64,000 bases of DNA, taken from contig JAWKHS010000006.1 in the NCBI GenBank assembly GCA_041394705.1, positions 248,001 to 312,000 on the forward strand, in the 5' to 3' direction. Shown one piece after another: positions 33,049-41,984 of the stretch. The notes under the pieces are model-generated. The model did no database searches, was not told the origin of the DNA, and worked only from the letters and a program-made list of their open reading frames with translations. Source of the stretch: Vicinamibacterales bacterium (GTDB lineage Bacteria; Acidobacteriota; Vicinamibacteria; Vicinamibacterales; UBA2999). The stretch's first letter is position 1. Every line of letters begins with the position of its first letter. A program made the translations under genes and the position numbers.

Positions 33049-34236
33049 ATGCCGCATCGCTGGATCGTCCCCGTGCTGCTGACCGGTGTCCTGACGCCCG
33101 CGGTGCACGCCCAGGCACCGGGCGGGGGGAACGGTGTCGGCGTCGAGGCGTGGACGCTGAGTGACGGCACGCGGGCCTACGGCGCCAGTCCGGCCCGGCC
33201 CATCAGGGTCGCGATCTGGTATCCGGCCGCCGTGTCCCGGGACTCCCGGTTCGCCGCGCTCTCCACGCTCGCGATGACCGACTGGGTGTCATCGGCAGAC
33301 GCGACCAGCGGCTACGACGAACCTGGCGAGGCTCGGCGCGCCTTCGGCCGCCACGTCCGGGAGTTCGCGGAGCCGGCGCCGACGGATGCCGCGATCCGGC
33401 GAGCCTTCGCGTCCCGGACCGCGGCGGCATGGGCAGCCCCGCCACGGGCGGGCCGGCACCCGGCAGTCCTGCTCCTGTCGGGCGTGACCGCGCGCGTCTA
33501 CTTCCACGTGTCGCTGGCCGAACGGCTGGCACGCGCGGGGTTCGTGGTGGCGCAGGTGCTGTCCTTGGGACCGTCGCCGGGCCGGGCCGCGAGCATCTCG
33601 CGACCCGACGTGGACGACGCCGCGCGAGACGCCGCCGCCGCGCTCGACTGGCTTCGAACCGACGGGCGCGTCGACGGCCGGCGGCTGGGCGTGGCCGCGT
33701 GGAGCGTGGGCGGCGTGACGGCGCTCCGCGTGCTGCAGTTGCGTCCGGGCCTCATCGGAGCGGCGGTGAGCCTGGACAGCGGCGCCGGATACGCCTACGG
33801 TCCGGACCTGCTCGACTCGAGCGACGTGGCGACGGGACAGGCGACCCGGGTGGCCTGGCTGCACCTGACCGCCGGAGTGCCGAACCGCGTCCCGCGCGAC
33901 GAGTCGGTGCTCCGCGCGCTCGGAGCCGAGATCCGCGAAGCGCCAGGGCTCCGCCACGCGGATTTCGTGACGGTCGCGCCTCTCACCGGCGCCAGGCGGG
34001 ACGCCGCGGACGCCATGGAAGGACGCGTCGTCGAGTTCCTGGATCGCGTCCTGGGGACGAAGGAGGGGGCCTTGGTCCCGGCCCCGTCCCCGGGCGCGCG
34101 TGGAGGACCGGCCGGCGGTCCCTACGGGTTACGTCACGGCACTCCCCCGGCGTGGCGGGCCAGCGCCTCCCGCCAGGCCGTGCTGGGCTCGGGCGCTCCG
34201 CCCTGCCGGTCGAGCACGATGGTGCGCGTGCGATAG
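33049..34236 (+). CDS. Secreted alpha/beta hydrolase (dienelactone-hydrolase/PAF-AH-like)
   Basis: 395 residues with a signal peptide (1-22, VHAQ). The nucleophile elbow is AWSVGG (about 223-228). RAIWYPA-like (PIRVAIWYPAA at 49-59) and HPAVLLLSGV (about 145) fit the dienelactone hydrolase/platelet-activating-factor acetylhydrolase-like group. A candidate catalytic His is in LRHADFV (about 303). The last 40 residues are low-complexity and overlap the 3' end of the opposite SYLF gene by 103 bp, so the original stop was probably lost or the tail is recent. Confidence 0.8.
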   Translation: MPHRWIVPVLLTGVLTPAVHAQAPGGGNGVGVEAWTLSDGTRAYGASPARPIRVAIWYPAAVSRDSRFAALSTLAMTDWVSSADATSGYDEPGEARRAFGRHVREFAEPAPTDAAIRRAFASRTAAAWAAPPRAGRHPAVLLLSGVTARVYFHVSLAERLARAGFVVAQVLSLGPSPGRAASISRPDVDDAARDAAAALDWLRTDGRVDGRRLGVAAWSVGGVTALRVLQLRPGLIGAAVSLDSGAGYAYGPDLLDSSDVATGQATRVAWLHLTAGVPNRVPRDESVLRALGAEIREAPGLRHADFVTVAPLTGARRDAADAMEGRVVEFLDRVLGTKEGALVPAPSPGARGGPAGGPYGLRHGTPPAWRASASRQAVLGSGAPPCRSSTMVRVR

Positions 34237-34838
34237 GCGACGCCGTAGAACCGCTCGTTCGCGTCGCGGTCCTGCCGGATGGTGCTGCCGTTCAGGGTGA
34301 CGCCCGCGAAGAGACCCCGCGTCCGCGAGTAGCTCAGGATCTGGGCGCGCAGCTGGATGTCCGTGCTGGCCGAGGCGTCGCGTCCGACGGGGCCCGCGGC
34401 CACGGCGGCATCGGCGCCGATCTTGAACTGGTTGTTCAGGAGCTGGTCGAGCCCGCGGCGGTTCTGGACGACCAGCACGAGATCGACGGCCTGGGCGCCG
34501 ATCTGGAGACCGAAGCTCCCGCCCGTGATCGTCAGGAACGCCGGCGACGACCACGCACCGGTCTTCGGGTCGCGGGCGCTGATGACGCCCCGGCCGCGCT
34601 GGCCCCCGACGACGAAGCCTGCCTTCACGAGCGACGGGAAGACGGCGATCGCTTCCGCCTTTTCCAGGATCGAGCCGGGCACGGCGCTGTCGCTCGCGCC
34701 CATCACCTCGTCGAGGACGGTGATCGCGTCCTTCACGCGATCGGCCTCCTTGACGCCTTCCGCGGACACCTGCGCCCGGGGCGCGACGGCGGAACCCAGG
34801 GCGAGCGCAACGGCGAGGGACAGCGTCAGTGCTCTCAT
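34134..34838 (-). CDS. Secreted SYLF/YSC84-domain lipid-binding protein
   Basis: 234 residues with a signal peptide (1-22). The SYLF domain fills the rest: LEKAEAIAVFPSLVKAGFVV (about 57-76), GGQRGRGVISARD, TGGSFGLQIGAQAVDLVLVV and the terminal GLFAGVTLNGSTIRQD are its standard blocks. Eukaryotic members bind phosphoinositides; bacterial ones are exported, with unknown roles. The start at 34838 sits 6 nt after a TATGCT box. Confidence 0.92.
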   Translation of the reverse strand: MRALTLSLAVALALGSAVAPRAQVSAEGVKEADRVKDAITVLDEVMGASDSAVPGSILEKAEAIAVFPSLVKAGFVVGGQRGRGVISARDPKTGAWSSPAFLTITGGSFGLQIGAQAVDLVLVVQNRRGLDQLLNNQFKIGADAAVAAGPVGRDASASTDIQLRAQILSYSRTRGLFAGVTLNGSTIRQDRDANERFYGVAYRTRTIVLDRQGGAPEPSTAWREALARHAGGVP

Positions 34839-34844
34839 CCGTCG

Positions 34845-34850
34845 AGCATA
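34845..34850 (-). promoter_or_regulatory. -10 box (TATGCT) of the SYLF gene, leaderless arrangement
   Basis: TATGCT on the minus strand, 6-nt gap to the ATG at 34838, no ribosome site. Confidence 0.55.
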
Positions 34851-34922
34851 GCGCAGGCGCGGACGCCTGCCCCCGCTCACCTGCCGCCGCCAGGGGTCCT
34901 CAGCCGGAGGCGCCGGAACCCG

Positions 34923-36182
34923 TCACAGGATGGCGGGCGCGCCGGCACGGAAGTCCGCGCCGAGGATCGCGGCCGAGTCGGCGCCGAGCCAGTCGTCCAG
35001 GACGCGGGCGTAGACCGAGCGGAAGTCGGTCTCGAAGCGGACGTCGCCGCCGTTGTTCTCCAGCGTCGGATTGGCCGGGTCCGGCTGGAGCGTCGGCGCC
35101 GTGCCGAAGAGCCCGCCGCGCACGCGTCCCCCGATCGCGAGCATGAGCCCGGCGGCACCGTGGTCGGTGCCCTGGCTGCCGTTCTCGGTGATGCGCCGGC
35201 CGAACTCGGAAAACGTCACGACCAGCGTCGAGTCGAGCAGGCCCTGGCGGGCGAGGTCGTCGTGGAAGGCGGTCAGGCCGCCGTCCAGCGTCGCCATCAG
35301 CGTGCGATAGGCGCCGTTCACGGGGTTCTGGTTCGCGTGCGTGTCGAAGCCGCCCGTGGCCACCCAGAACACCTTCGTCCCGATCTGCCGCACCATCGCG
35401 CCGGCGACGGCCTGCAGCGCCTGCCCGAAGCCATTGCCGGGGTACGCCACGGCGGGCCGGTAGGTGGCCACCGCGGCGACGCGGTCCAGCGTGGCGAGGG
35501 CGGCGCCGGCCGTGGAGTTCACGAAGGCGAGATGCGGGCGATCGGCCGGCAGGTGCGAGGCGAGACGCGAAGCCGCGGCGCGCTCGAATCCCGCCTCGGC
35601 ACCGGTGTTCGGGCTGGCGAAGGCGTAGGTGGCCGGGTTGGTGATGGCCGGGACGCCGGTGGTGCGGGCCATGAGCGCCCGCGGCGTCTCGCGCGTCGTG
35701 TTCCACCCGACGAGGGGATCGATCGGGGACGGCAGCGTGTCCAGGTACCGCCCGAGCCACCCGGTCCCCTGGGCATTGGCGGGGTTCGCCGTTCCCCAGA
35801 TGTCGGTGCCCTGGAAGTGCGAACGGCTGGAGTTGGCGTAGCCCGTCCGCTGGACGATGGCGACGCGTCCCGAGTCGAACAGGCCCTTGATGCCGGCAAG
35901 CGAGGGGTGCAGGCCCAGGAGACGGCCGGCGCGGTCGGTGCCGACCTGCAGCACCTGGCCGGCCGGCACGCCGATGGTCGGACGGCGCGCGTAGTAGTCG
36001 GCGTCTCCGTAGGGCACGAGCGTGCTCAGGGCGTCGTTGCCGCCGCTCAGGTACACGACGACGAGCGTCCGGCCCGACCCGGCCTGCGCCCGGGCCAGGT
36101 CGGTCAGGAACGCCGGCGCCGCGACGCCGACGGTGAAGGCGGTGACGCCGCCTTTCACGAACTGCCTGCGCGTGAAGGTCAT
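34923..36182 (-). CDS. DUF1501 protein, Tat-exported
   Basis: 419 residues. The twin-arginine signal (MTFTRRQFVKGGVTAFTVGV, then AAPAFLTDLARAQA) implies export of a folded protein. The domain belongs to the alkaline-phosphatase/sulfatase-like DUF1501 group: VVVYLSGGNDALSTLVPYGD near 42-61, FDTHANQN near 280, and VTFSEFGRRITENGSQGTDH near 320. It lies 10 bp downstream of the DUF1800 gene, the usual arrangement. The pair is common in Acidobacteria and Planctomycetes; its substrate is unknown. Confidence 0.95.
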   Translation of the reverse strand: MTFTRRQFVKGGVTAFTVGVAAPAFLTDLARAQAGSGRTLVVVYLSGGNDALSTLVPYGDADYYARRPTIGVPAGQVLQVGTDRAGRLLGLHPSLAGIKGLFDSGRVAIVQRTGYANSSRSHFQGTDIWGTANPANAQGTGWLGRYLDTLPSPIDPLVGWNTTRETPRALMARTTGVPAITNPATYAFASPNTGAEAGFERAAASRLASHLPADRPHLAFVNSTAGAALATLDRVAAVATYRPAVAYPGNGFGQALQAVAGAMVRQIGTKVFWVATGGFDTHANQNPVNGAYRTLMATLDGGLTAFHDDLARQGLLDSTLVVTFSEFGRRITENGSQGTDHGAAGLMLAIGGRVRGGLFGTAPTLQPDPANPTLENNGGDVRFETDFRSVYARVLDDWLGADSAAILGADFRAGAPAIL

Positions 36183-36192
36183 CGGCCGTCCC

Positions 36193-37635
36193 TCAGTTGA
36201 ACTGATACTCGGCCGCGCCGACGACGAGCCGGGCCAGCCCCGAGGCCTTGGAGGCCAGTTGCGCGTCGCTCACGGGCCAGGTGACGCCCTGGCGGAGGTA
36301 GTCGAGGAGCGCCGCCGTCGTCTCGGCCGAGAGGGGCGCCGGAGTGAATCGCCTCAGGTGCAGATCGAGCAGCGCCTCGGGCGAGCTGCGCGCCGCCGCG
36401 GATGCCTGCTGCAGGTTGAAGCGCTGGTTGCCCGCGAGCGCGGCCGAGAAGTTCATGCGCGAGAGCATCGACGCGGTGGAGAACCAGCCGGGGCCGAGCT
36501 CCCAGCCGTTCACGTCCGGCGGTTCGTACAGCTGCTGACCCATGTTCACGAGCGGCGTCAAGGCGTCGTTGGCGGAGAGTCCCTGCCAGCCCGTCTCCTT
36601 GATGGCGCGCACGACGTACTCCACCGGCCAGCTGTAGCGGGTGAACGCCGCGCCCTCGTCCAGGAACTCGCGGGACGTGAACAGGCGCACGAGCATGGCC
36701 CTGATGCTCGTGTCGTTCGACAGGTAGCTCTCGCGCATGTCCGCCACCAGGGCGTCGGGGGCGGCCGCGAGCTCGCTGACGAAGAAGGCGAAGAAGCGGC
36801 GGGCCAGGCGCTCGGCGGTCTCGGGTCGGCGGGCCAGCGCCCTGATGAAGTCAACGCCGTCCTGCTCGCCGTCGGCGGCCGGGCGGGCGGGGATGGTGCG
36901 CGAGCCGTCGGGCATCACGGCGAAGGTGAAGGTCTTGGCGGTGGGGTCGTGCTGAGCGGCGTTGTAGACGTACGCGTAGTAGCTGGTCGTCGCCGAGGCG
37001 CGATCGCCCTGGAGCCGCAGGTTCCAGCCGGTGAACACGCGGGCGGCGGCGTAGACGTCGTCCTCGGTGTAGTGGCCGACCCCGGTCGTGAAGAGCTCCA
37101 TGAGCTCCCGCCCGAAGTTCTCCTGCGGACGCGCCCGGACGTTCAGCCGCCCGTCCAGCCACACGAGCATCGCCGGATGGCGGGCGACCTCGATTACGAG
37201 CTCGTCGAAGCGGCCGAGCGCCATGTCGCGGAACAGCTGAATCTGTCCGCGCTGGCCGCCGGCCACGCTCGCCGGCTTGCCGTCCATCAGCTTGGTGGCG
37301 TGCTCGCCGCCGATCGTCCCCGCGATCTTGCTGTACGCCGTGGCGAAGTGGTTGTGCCAGAAGAGCGCCAGCTTCTCCTGCAGGGGCCGTTCGCTGTGGA
37401 CCATCCGGAACAGCCAGCGCTGGCGTGCGTCGTTGATGACCGTGTCGGGCTGCAACGGCCCTCGTGAGGCGGTGCCGAGATACGCGGCGTCGCCGATCCT
37501 GCCGTCGACGTCGCCGGGGACACGGTCGTAACTCAGGAGCGCGCCCACGACGCCGACGAGCGGCAGGCGTCCGTAGCGCGCGAGGTCACCCTCGCTCGCC
37601 CCGAACCCCATCCGCCGCAGAACGTGGTCCAGCAT
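36193..37635 (-). CDS. DUF1800 protein
   Basis: 480 residues, mostly alpha-helical. Family blocks seen: HVLRRMGFGASEGDLARYGR (3-22), EKLALFWHNHFATAYSKIAG (about 86-105), RPQENFGRELMELFTTGVGH (about 157-176), YTEDDVYAAARVFTGWN and the terminal PPDVNGWELGPGWFSTASML. No clear signal peptide from the chosen ATG. It is first in a two-gene operon with the DUF1501 protein. Function unknown. Confidence 0.95.
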   Translation of the reverse strand: MLDHVLRRMGFGASEGDLARYGRLPLVGVVGALLSYDRVPGDVDGRIGDAAYLGTASRGPLQPDTVINDARQRWLFRMVHSERPLQEKLALFWHNHFATAYSKIAGTIGGEHATKLMDGKPASVAGGQRGQIQLFRDMALGRFDELVIEVARHPAMLVWLDGRLNVRARPQENFGRELMELFTTGVGHYTEDDVYAAARVFTGWNLRLQGDRASATTSYYAYVYNAAQHDPTAKTFTFAVMPDGSRTIPARPAADGEQDGVDFIRALARRPETAERLARRFFAFFVSELAAAPDALVADMRESYLSNDTSIRAMLVRLFTSREFLDEGAAFTRYSWPVEYVVRAIKETGWQGLSANDALTPLVNMGQQLYEPPDVNGWELGPGWFSTASMLSRMNFSAALAGNQRFNLQQASAAARSSPEALLDLHLRRFTPAPLSAETTAALLDYLRQGVTWPVSDAQLASKASGLARLVVGAAEYQFN

Positions 37636-37719
37636 GCCGCCGCCCCCTGACGCCCGGCCCGCGGGTCGTTCCGCGGCAGCCGTCCGCCGCCCGGATTAGA
37701 CCGCCGCCGACGGCCGAGG

Positions 37720-40440
37720 TTACTTCGGGCCGGTGCCCCCCGGCGCGTGCCCCAGGCTGATCAGGTTCGCCATGAGGCGATAGGCGCCCGGCGTGCCGGC
37801 CGGCAGCTGCCGCCAGAGGCCGATCCCGAGGTAGAGCCAGCGGCCCGCGCCCACCTTGGCCTCCACCAGCGCGCCCAGCTTCGGGCCGGCGTTGTAGGGG
37901 AAGGGCTCGGTGAACTCCACGAGGTCGACGTACTGCGGGTCGCCCTTCTCGAAGAAGTACGTGCCGCGCTCCTGCACCCAGTGCTTCCAGTCCTCGTCGG
38001 TGATCCGGTTGGGCGTGGTGAACACAGGGTGATCGGGTACCAGCATTCGAACGGGCGAGTTCTCGTCGGTGACGCGAGTGCTGCTCACCTTGCCGGGATA
38101 GGGGCCGTACTGCGCCTGGTTGAACTCGAACTTGTTGTAGTTGACGATGACGGTCCCGCCCGCCGCGGCGTAGTCCAGCAGGCGCTGGTTGTAGGCGCGC
38201 AGCGCGTTCCGGCGCTCGTAGGCGCGCACGCCCGTCATGACCACGTCGTAGCGCGACAGGTCGCCCCAGGCGAGCTGATCGTCGCTCACGAGCTCCACGC
38301 GCGCGCCGAGCTGCTCGAGGGCCTCCGGCACCTCGTCGCCCACGCCCATCACGTAGCCCACCGTGAGGTTCGGCTTCACGGCCAGGTCGAGCACCGACAC
38401 GGACACCTCAGGAGCCCGCAGGACGTGCCGGCGCGTCGTGTGCGGATACTCGACCACCTGGTAGCCCTGCGCGTAGGTGGCGCCGCCCTCGTGGACTTCC
38501 GCCCCCACCACGACCTTCCCGCCCTGCGTGGCCTGCGCCGCCAGGGCCGCGGGCGGCGGCGGCGTCAGCGTGAAGCGGACGGTCGAGGCCTCGTCCTCCC
38601 GCGTGAACGCCACGGCCTGGGTGGCCGGCGCCGCGGTCCATCCGCGCGGGGTCCTGAGCGCCACCTCCGCGCGTGCGCCGCCCTTCGAGTGGTTGATCAC
38701 GGTGACCCGGACGTCACGAGCCGCGCCGGCGCCGCCGCTGGCGGGCACGACGACGATGTCGGGCGTGGCGCTCACGGCGAACTTCGGCACGACGTGGATC
38801 TCGGAGCGCTTCTCGCCGCTGTAGATGTTGCCTTCCGACCTCGTCGCGACGGGCACCGGCATGGCCACGGACTCGCCGCCCAGCATCAGCGTCACGGTGG
38901 CGACGAAGGGCGTCGGCCGGAACGGCAGCCCGAACGGGACGTCGGGGTCGAGGACGAAGCGGGCCGCGTCGGTCGCGTACTTGAAATGGGCGGCCGTCAG
39001 GCGCGCGCCGGTCGGCACGGTGGCCGTGAAGCGGCAGTTGCGGGCGCCGCGCGGCGCGATGGGTGCGGCGGCGCAGTCGCCGTCCGCCGCGGCGAACCCC
39101 GCGACCGAGCCGCTCATGGTCACGGGCGACTGGCCGCGATTGGCGGCAATCACCTGCACCTGGACGGGCTGCCCGGCCACGACGAGGCCGTCGTTGGCCA
39201 CCGCGTCCAGCCGGACGTCGGCGGCGAGGACGAGCGCCTGCTGGAACTGCGTCTCCTTGAGGGCCAGTCGATGGTCGATCTCGTAGCGCGCCGCGTCCTG
39301 AAGGCCCAAGCCCGCGAGCCCGGCACGGAGCCCGCGCACGGCCTTGAGACCGGCGGCCAGCGGCCCGACGGCCGCCGCTTCCCCGTGCTCGTGGACCTGG
39401 GTCCGCGCCTCCGTCACGGCGGCGGCGATGGTGGCGAGCGCGCCCGTGAGCGCGGCCGGCGGCGCGGCGCCGGCGAAGGACGCCAGTCCGGTCAGCGAGG
39501 TGTCCACGCCGTCGAACATCTCGGGATCCGGCCGGTTCACGCCTCCGGTCAGGACGGTGTCGCGCAGGCGGTAGCCACGAGGGCCCCCGGGCGGGCCGAA
39601 GCCCTCGGACACGCCGGGCAGCGGCAGCAGCTGCGACATGCCCTGGCACTTGTGCATGCTGCGGGCCTCCCCCGCGATCTCGTTGCAGGTGCGGCCGAGC
39701 AGCGGGTCGTAGGCCTCGCCGCCCGTGAACTGGAAGAGGCTCGACGCGCCGTCGCCCTGCGGCGCCTGGCCGCGCGGGCCGCCGAAGCCGGCCGTGTAGT
39801 AGAACCTCTTGGCCTGCCAGGGACGCAGGCCCGCCGCGATCTGATCGGGGAACGCGTTGGGGTCGGCCGCGGCGCGGAAGGCCTGCGACGTGAGGTGCGA
39901 CGAGGTCTGGTGGTGCTGCCCGCCGCCCTCGCCGTCGAACACGAAGCCGACGATCACGTCGGGGCGAATCGTGCGGATCATCCGGACGTAGTCGCCCAGG
40001 ATCACCTGCCCGCCCCACTTCTCCAGCGTCTCGTCGATGCTGAAGGAGTACCCGAAGTCCACGGCGCGCGTGAAGTACTGCTCAGCCCCGTCGAACTTGT
40101 GGACGGCCAGGAGCTCCTCGGTCCTGAGCACGGCCAGCGCCTCGAAGATCTCGGGCCCGATCTCGTTCTGCCCGCCCTCGCCGCGCGTCGCCGTCACGAG
40201 CGCGGTACGGAAGCCCTTGACGTGTCCGTAGTACGCGAGCAGCGCGTTGTTCTCGTCGTCCGGATGCGCGGTGGTCATCATCAGGTTGCCCACCGTGTCG
40301 AGCTTCCTGAGGACGAGCTCCAGCGCCGGCCGGCCGGTCATGGCGGCCACCGGGCGGAGCCGGTTCTGCGCAAGGGAGGGCGCGAGCCCGGACGTGAGAG
40401 CGAGGACGAGAACGGCGGGGAGGAGCAGCAATCGGCGCAT
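37720..40440 (-). CDS. Large secreted PIG-L/LmbE deacetylase with NEW3 domain
   Basis: 906 residues from the ATG at 40440 (signal peptide 1-25, SLAQ). The N-terminal PIG-L zinc deacetylase domain (about 50-260) has AHPDDE at 58-63 and a GEGGGQHHQTSSH third-ligand region. The middle (about 390-640) is beta-rich with an alpha-galactosidase-type NEW3 repeat (VTVINHSKGGARAEVALRTP). The C-terminal 220 residues resemble a glutamine-amidotransferase-like/ThuA fold (YDVVMTGVRAYERRNALRAY). PIG-L enzymes remove N-acetyl groups from GlcNAc-containing compounds. A large exported three-domain form is typical of Acidobacteria and Bacteroidota. Confidence 0.9.
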   Translation of the reverse strand: MRRLLLLPAVLVLALTSGLAPSLAQNRLRPVAAMTGRPALELVLRKLDTVGNLMMTTAHPDDENNALLAYYGHVKGFRTALVTATRGEGGQNEIGPEIFEALAVLRTEELLAVHKFDGAEQYFTRAVDFGYSFSIDETLEKWGGQVILGDYVRMIRTIRPDVIVGFVFDGEGGGQHHQTSSHLTSQAFRAAADPNAFPDQIAAGLRPWQAKRFYYTAGFGGPRGQAPQGDGASSLFQFTGGEAYDPLLGRTCNEIAGEARSMHKCQGMSQLLPLPGVSEGFGPPGGPRGYRLRDTVLTGGVNRPDPEMFDGVDTSLTGLASFAGAAPPAALTGALATIAAAVTEARTQVHEHGEAAAVGPLAAGLKAVRGLRAGLAGLGLQDAARYEIDHRLALKETQFQQALVLAADVRLDAVANDGLVVAGQPVQVQVIAANRGQSPVTMSGSVAGFAAADGDCAAAPIAPRGARNCRFTATVPTGARLTAAHFKYATDAARFVLDPDVPFGLPFRPTPFVATVTLMLGGESVAMPVPVATRSEGNIYSGEKRSEIHVVPKFAVSATPDIVVVPASGGAGAARDVRVTVINHSKGGARAEVALRTPRGWTAAPATQAVAFTREDEASTVRFTLTPPPPAALAAQATQGGKVVVGAEVHEGGATYAQGYQVVEYPHTTRRHVLRAPEVSVSVLDLAVKPNLTVGYVMGVGDEVPEALEQLGARVELVSDDQLAWGDLSRYDVVMTGVRAYERRNALRAYNQRLLDYAAAGGTVIVNYNKFEFNQAQYGPYPGKVSSTRVTDENSPVRMLVPDHPVFTTPNRITDEDWKHWVQERGTYFFEKGDPQYVDLVEFTEPFPYNAGPKLGALVEAKVGAGRWLYLGIGLWRQLPAGTPGAYRLMANLISLGHAPGGTGPK

Positions 40441-40524
40441 CGTGACGGACAACCTCAACGGTCAAGCGTACAGGAGTCGCGGCGGTCCGGAAAGAGCCCG
40501 GGCCACCCCGCCCCGGCGGTGGGA

Positions 40525-41982
40525 TCAGGCCGCCCGTTTCGCGGGGACCGAGAGACGGAACGTGGACCCGTGTCCCACGCGGCTGCGCATCCGCAGCGTG
40601 CCGTCCATCATCTGGACCAGGCGCAGGCTGATGGCCAGGCCCAGGCCGGTCCCGCCGGCGGCCCGGGTGCTCGACGAGTCCACTTGCGAGAAGGGCTGGA
40701 AGAGCCGGCCGCGCTTCGCGACCGGAATCCCGGCGCCCGTGTCGTGGACCGTGCAGACCAGCCGGTCGCCCGATCCCGGCGCACGGCGCAGGCGGACGGT
40801 GACGGTTCCTCGCTCGGTGAACTTCACGGCGTTGCCCACCAGGTTCAGGAGCACCTGGCGGACGCGGATCGCGTCGGCCAGCACGGGAGGGAGCTCGTCG
40901 TCCACGTCCATCCTGATGGCGACGCCCTTGGCGCCGGCGACCGGACGCATCAGCTCCACCACCTCGTCCACGAGCGCCACCGGCTGCACGGGGGCCAGGT
41001 TCAGCTCCACCCGGCCCGACTCGAGCTTCGAGTAGTCCAGGATGTCCCCGATGATGGAGGCCAGGTGGCGGCTGGCCGAGGCGACGCGCCTCACGTCGGC
41101 GGCCAGCGACGTCTCGCCGCGTTCCTCGAACTCCTCCTGCATCAGCTCGCTGTAGCCGACGATCGCGTTGAGGGGCGTGCGCAGCTCGTGGCTCATCATG
41201 GCGAGGAACGCCGACTTGGCGCGGCTCGACTGCTCGGCGGCGTCGCGAGCCGCGGCCAGTTCCACCACCGCCTGCCGGTCGCGCGCCTCGGCGGCCGCGG
41301 CGGTCGTACGCAGCCGGTACACGAGCGCGCCGATGAGCACGGCGATGGTCACCAGGCCGGCGACGGCCGCGGACGCAATGGAGGCCAGGCCGGCGAGCCG
41401 GCTGTCGAGGGCGCGCACCCACATGTCCACCCCGACGATGCCCGCGAACTCGCCGCGGGAGTCGTAGAACGGCGCGTAGGCGCTGAGATAGGAGCGGACG
41501 GCCTCGTGCGTCAGCGTGTCGTTCACGACCAGCCCCCGGCGCTCCAGGGCCCGGCGCACGCCCGCGTCGTTGCCATGGTAGGGCGTCATGGGCGGGTCGT
41601 AGTTCTCGGTGTCGCCGGGGACACGGTAGACGTACGCGGTGTCCAGCACGTAGACCACCTGGTCCTCGCGCAGGACGTGGGTGTACACGTAGATCACGTC
41701 CTGCGTGGCCTTGTGGAATCGCACCAGCGGCTCCACCGCACGCAGGTAGCCGGCCGATCCCGCGGTCCCGGTCCGCGCGACCTCGCGGTGCAGGTCGCCG
41801 TCGACACTGGCGGCCGCGACCCGTGCCAGCTGCGCCAGTTCGTTGCGCACCGCCTCGAACTGCGCCCGGCGGGCGAAGTAGTAGGTCACGCCCAGGCCCA
41901 GCGCCGACACGGCGAGGACGAGGAACGCCACGGCGACCGCCTCGCGCAGCGGCCGGATACGGGTGGGCGTCGGGGCGTCCAT
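40525..41982 (-). CDS. Membrane histidine kinase, third of three tandem paralogues
   Basis: 485 residues (a GTG at 41988 would add two and gives a GTGA overlap). TM1 at 17-36, a 165-residue periplasmic sensor (39-200) and TM2 at about 202-222, then HisKA with His265 (MMSHELRTPLNAIVGYSELM) and HATPase_c (LVGNAVKF, DTGAGIP, GTGLGLAISLRL). The sensor contains VIYVYTHVLRED, YVLDTAYVYRVPGD and ends SYLSAYAPFYDSRGEFAGIV, the last segment being PDC/dCache-like. No receiver. It is co-transcribed with two close paralogues. Confidence 0.92.
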   Translation of the reverse strand: MDAPTPTRIRPLREAVAVAFLVLAVSALGLGVTYYFARRAQFEAVRNELAQLARVAAASVDGDLHREVARTGTAGSAGYLRAVEPLVRFHKATQDVIYVYTHVLREDQVVYVLDTAYVYRVPGDTENYDPPMTPYHGNDAGVRRALERRGLVVNDTLTHEAVRSYLSAYAPFYDSRGEFAGIVGVDMWVRALDSRLAGLASIASAAVAGLVTIAVLIGALVYRLRTTAAAAEARDRQAVVELAAARDAAEQSSRAKSAFLAMMSHELRTPLNAIVGYSELMQEEFEERGETSLAADVRRVASASRHLASIIGDILDYSKLESGRVELNLAPVQPVALVDEVVELMRPVAGAKGVAIRMDVDDELPPVLADAIRVRQVLLNLVGNAVKFTERGTVTVRLRRAPGSGDRLVCTVHDTGAGIPVAKRGRLFQPFSQVDSSSTRAAGGTGLGLAISLRLVQMMDGTLRMRSRVGHGSTFRLSVPAKRAA

Positions 41983-41984
41983 GA

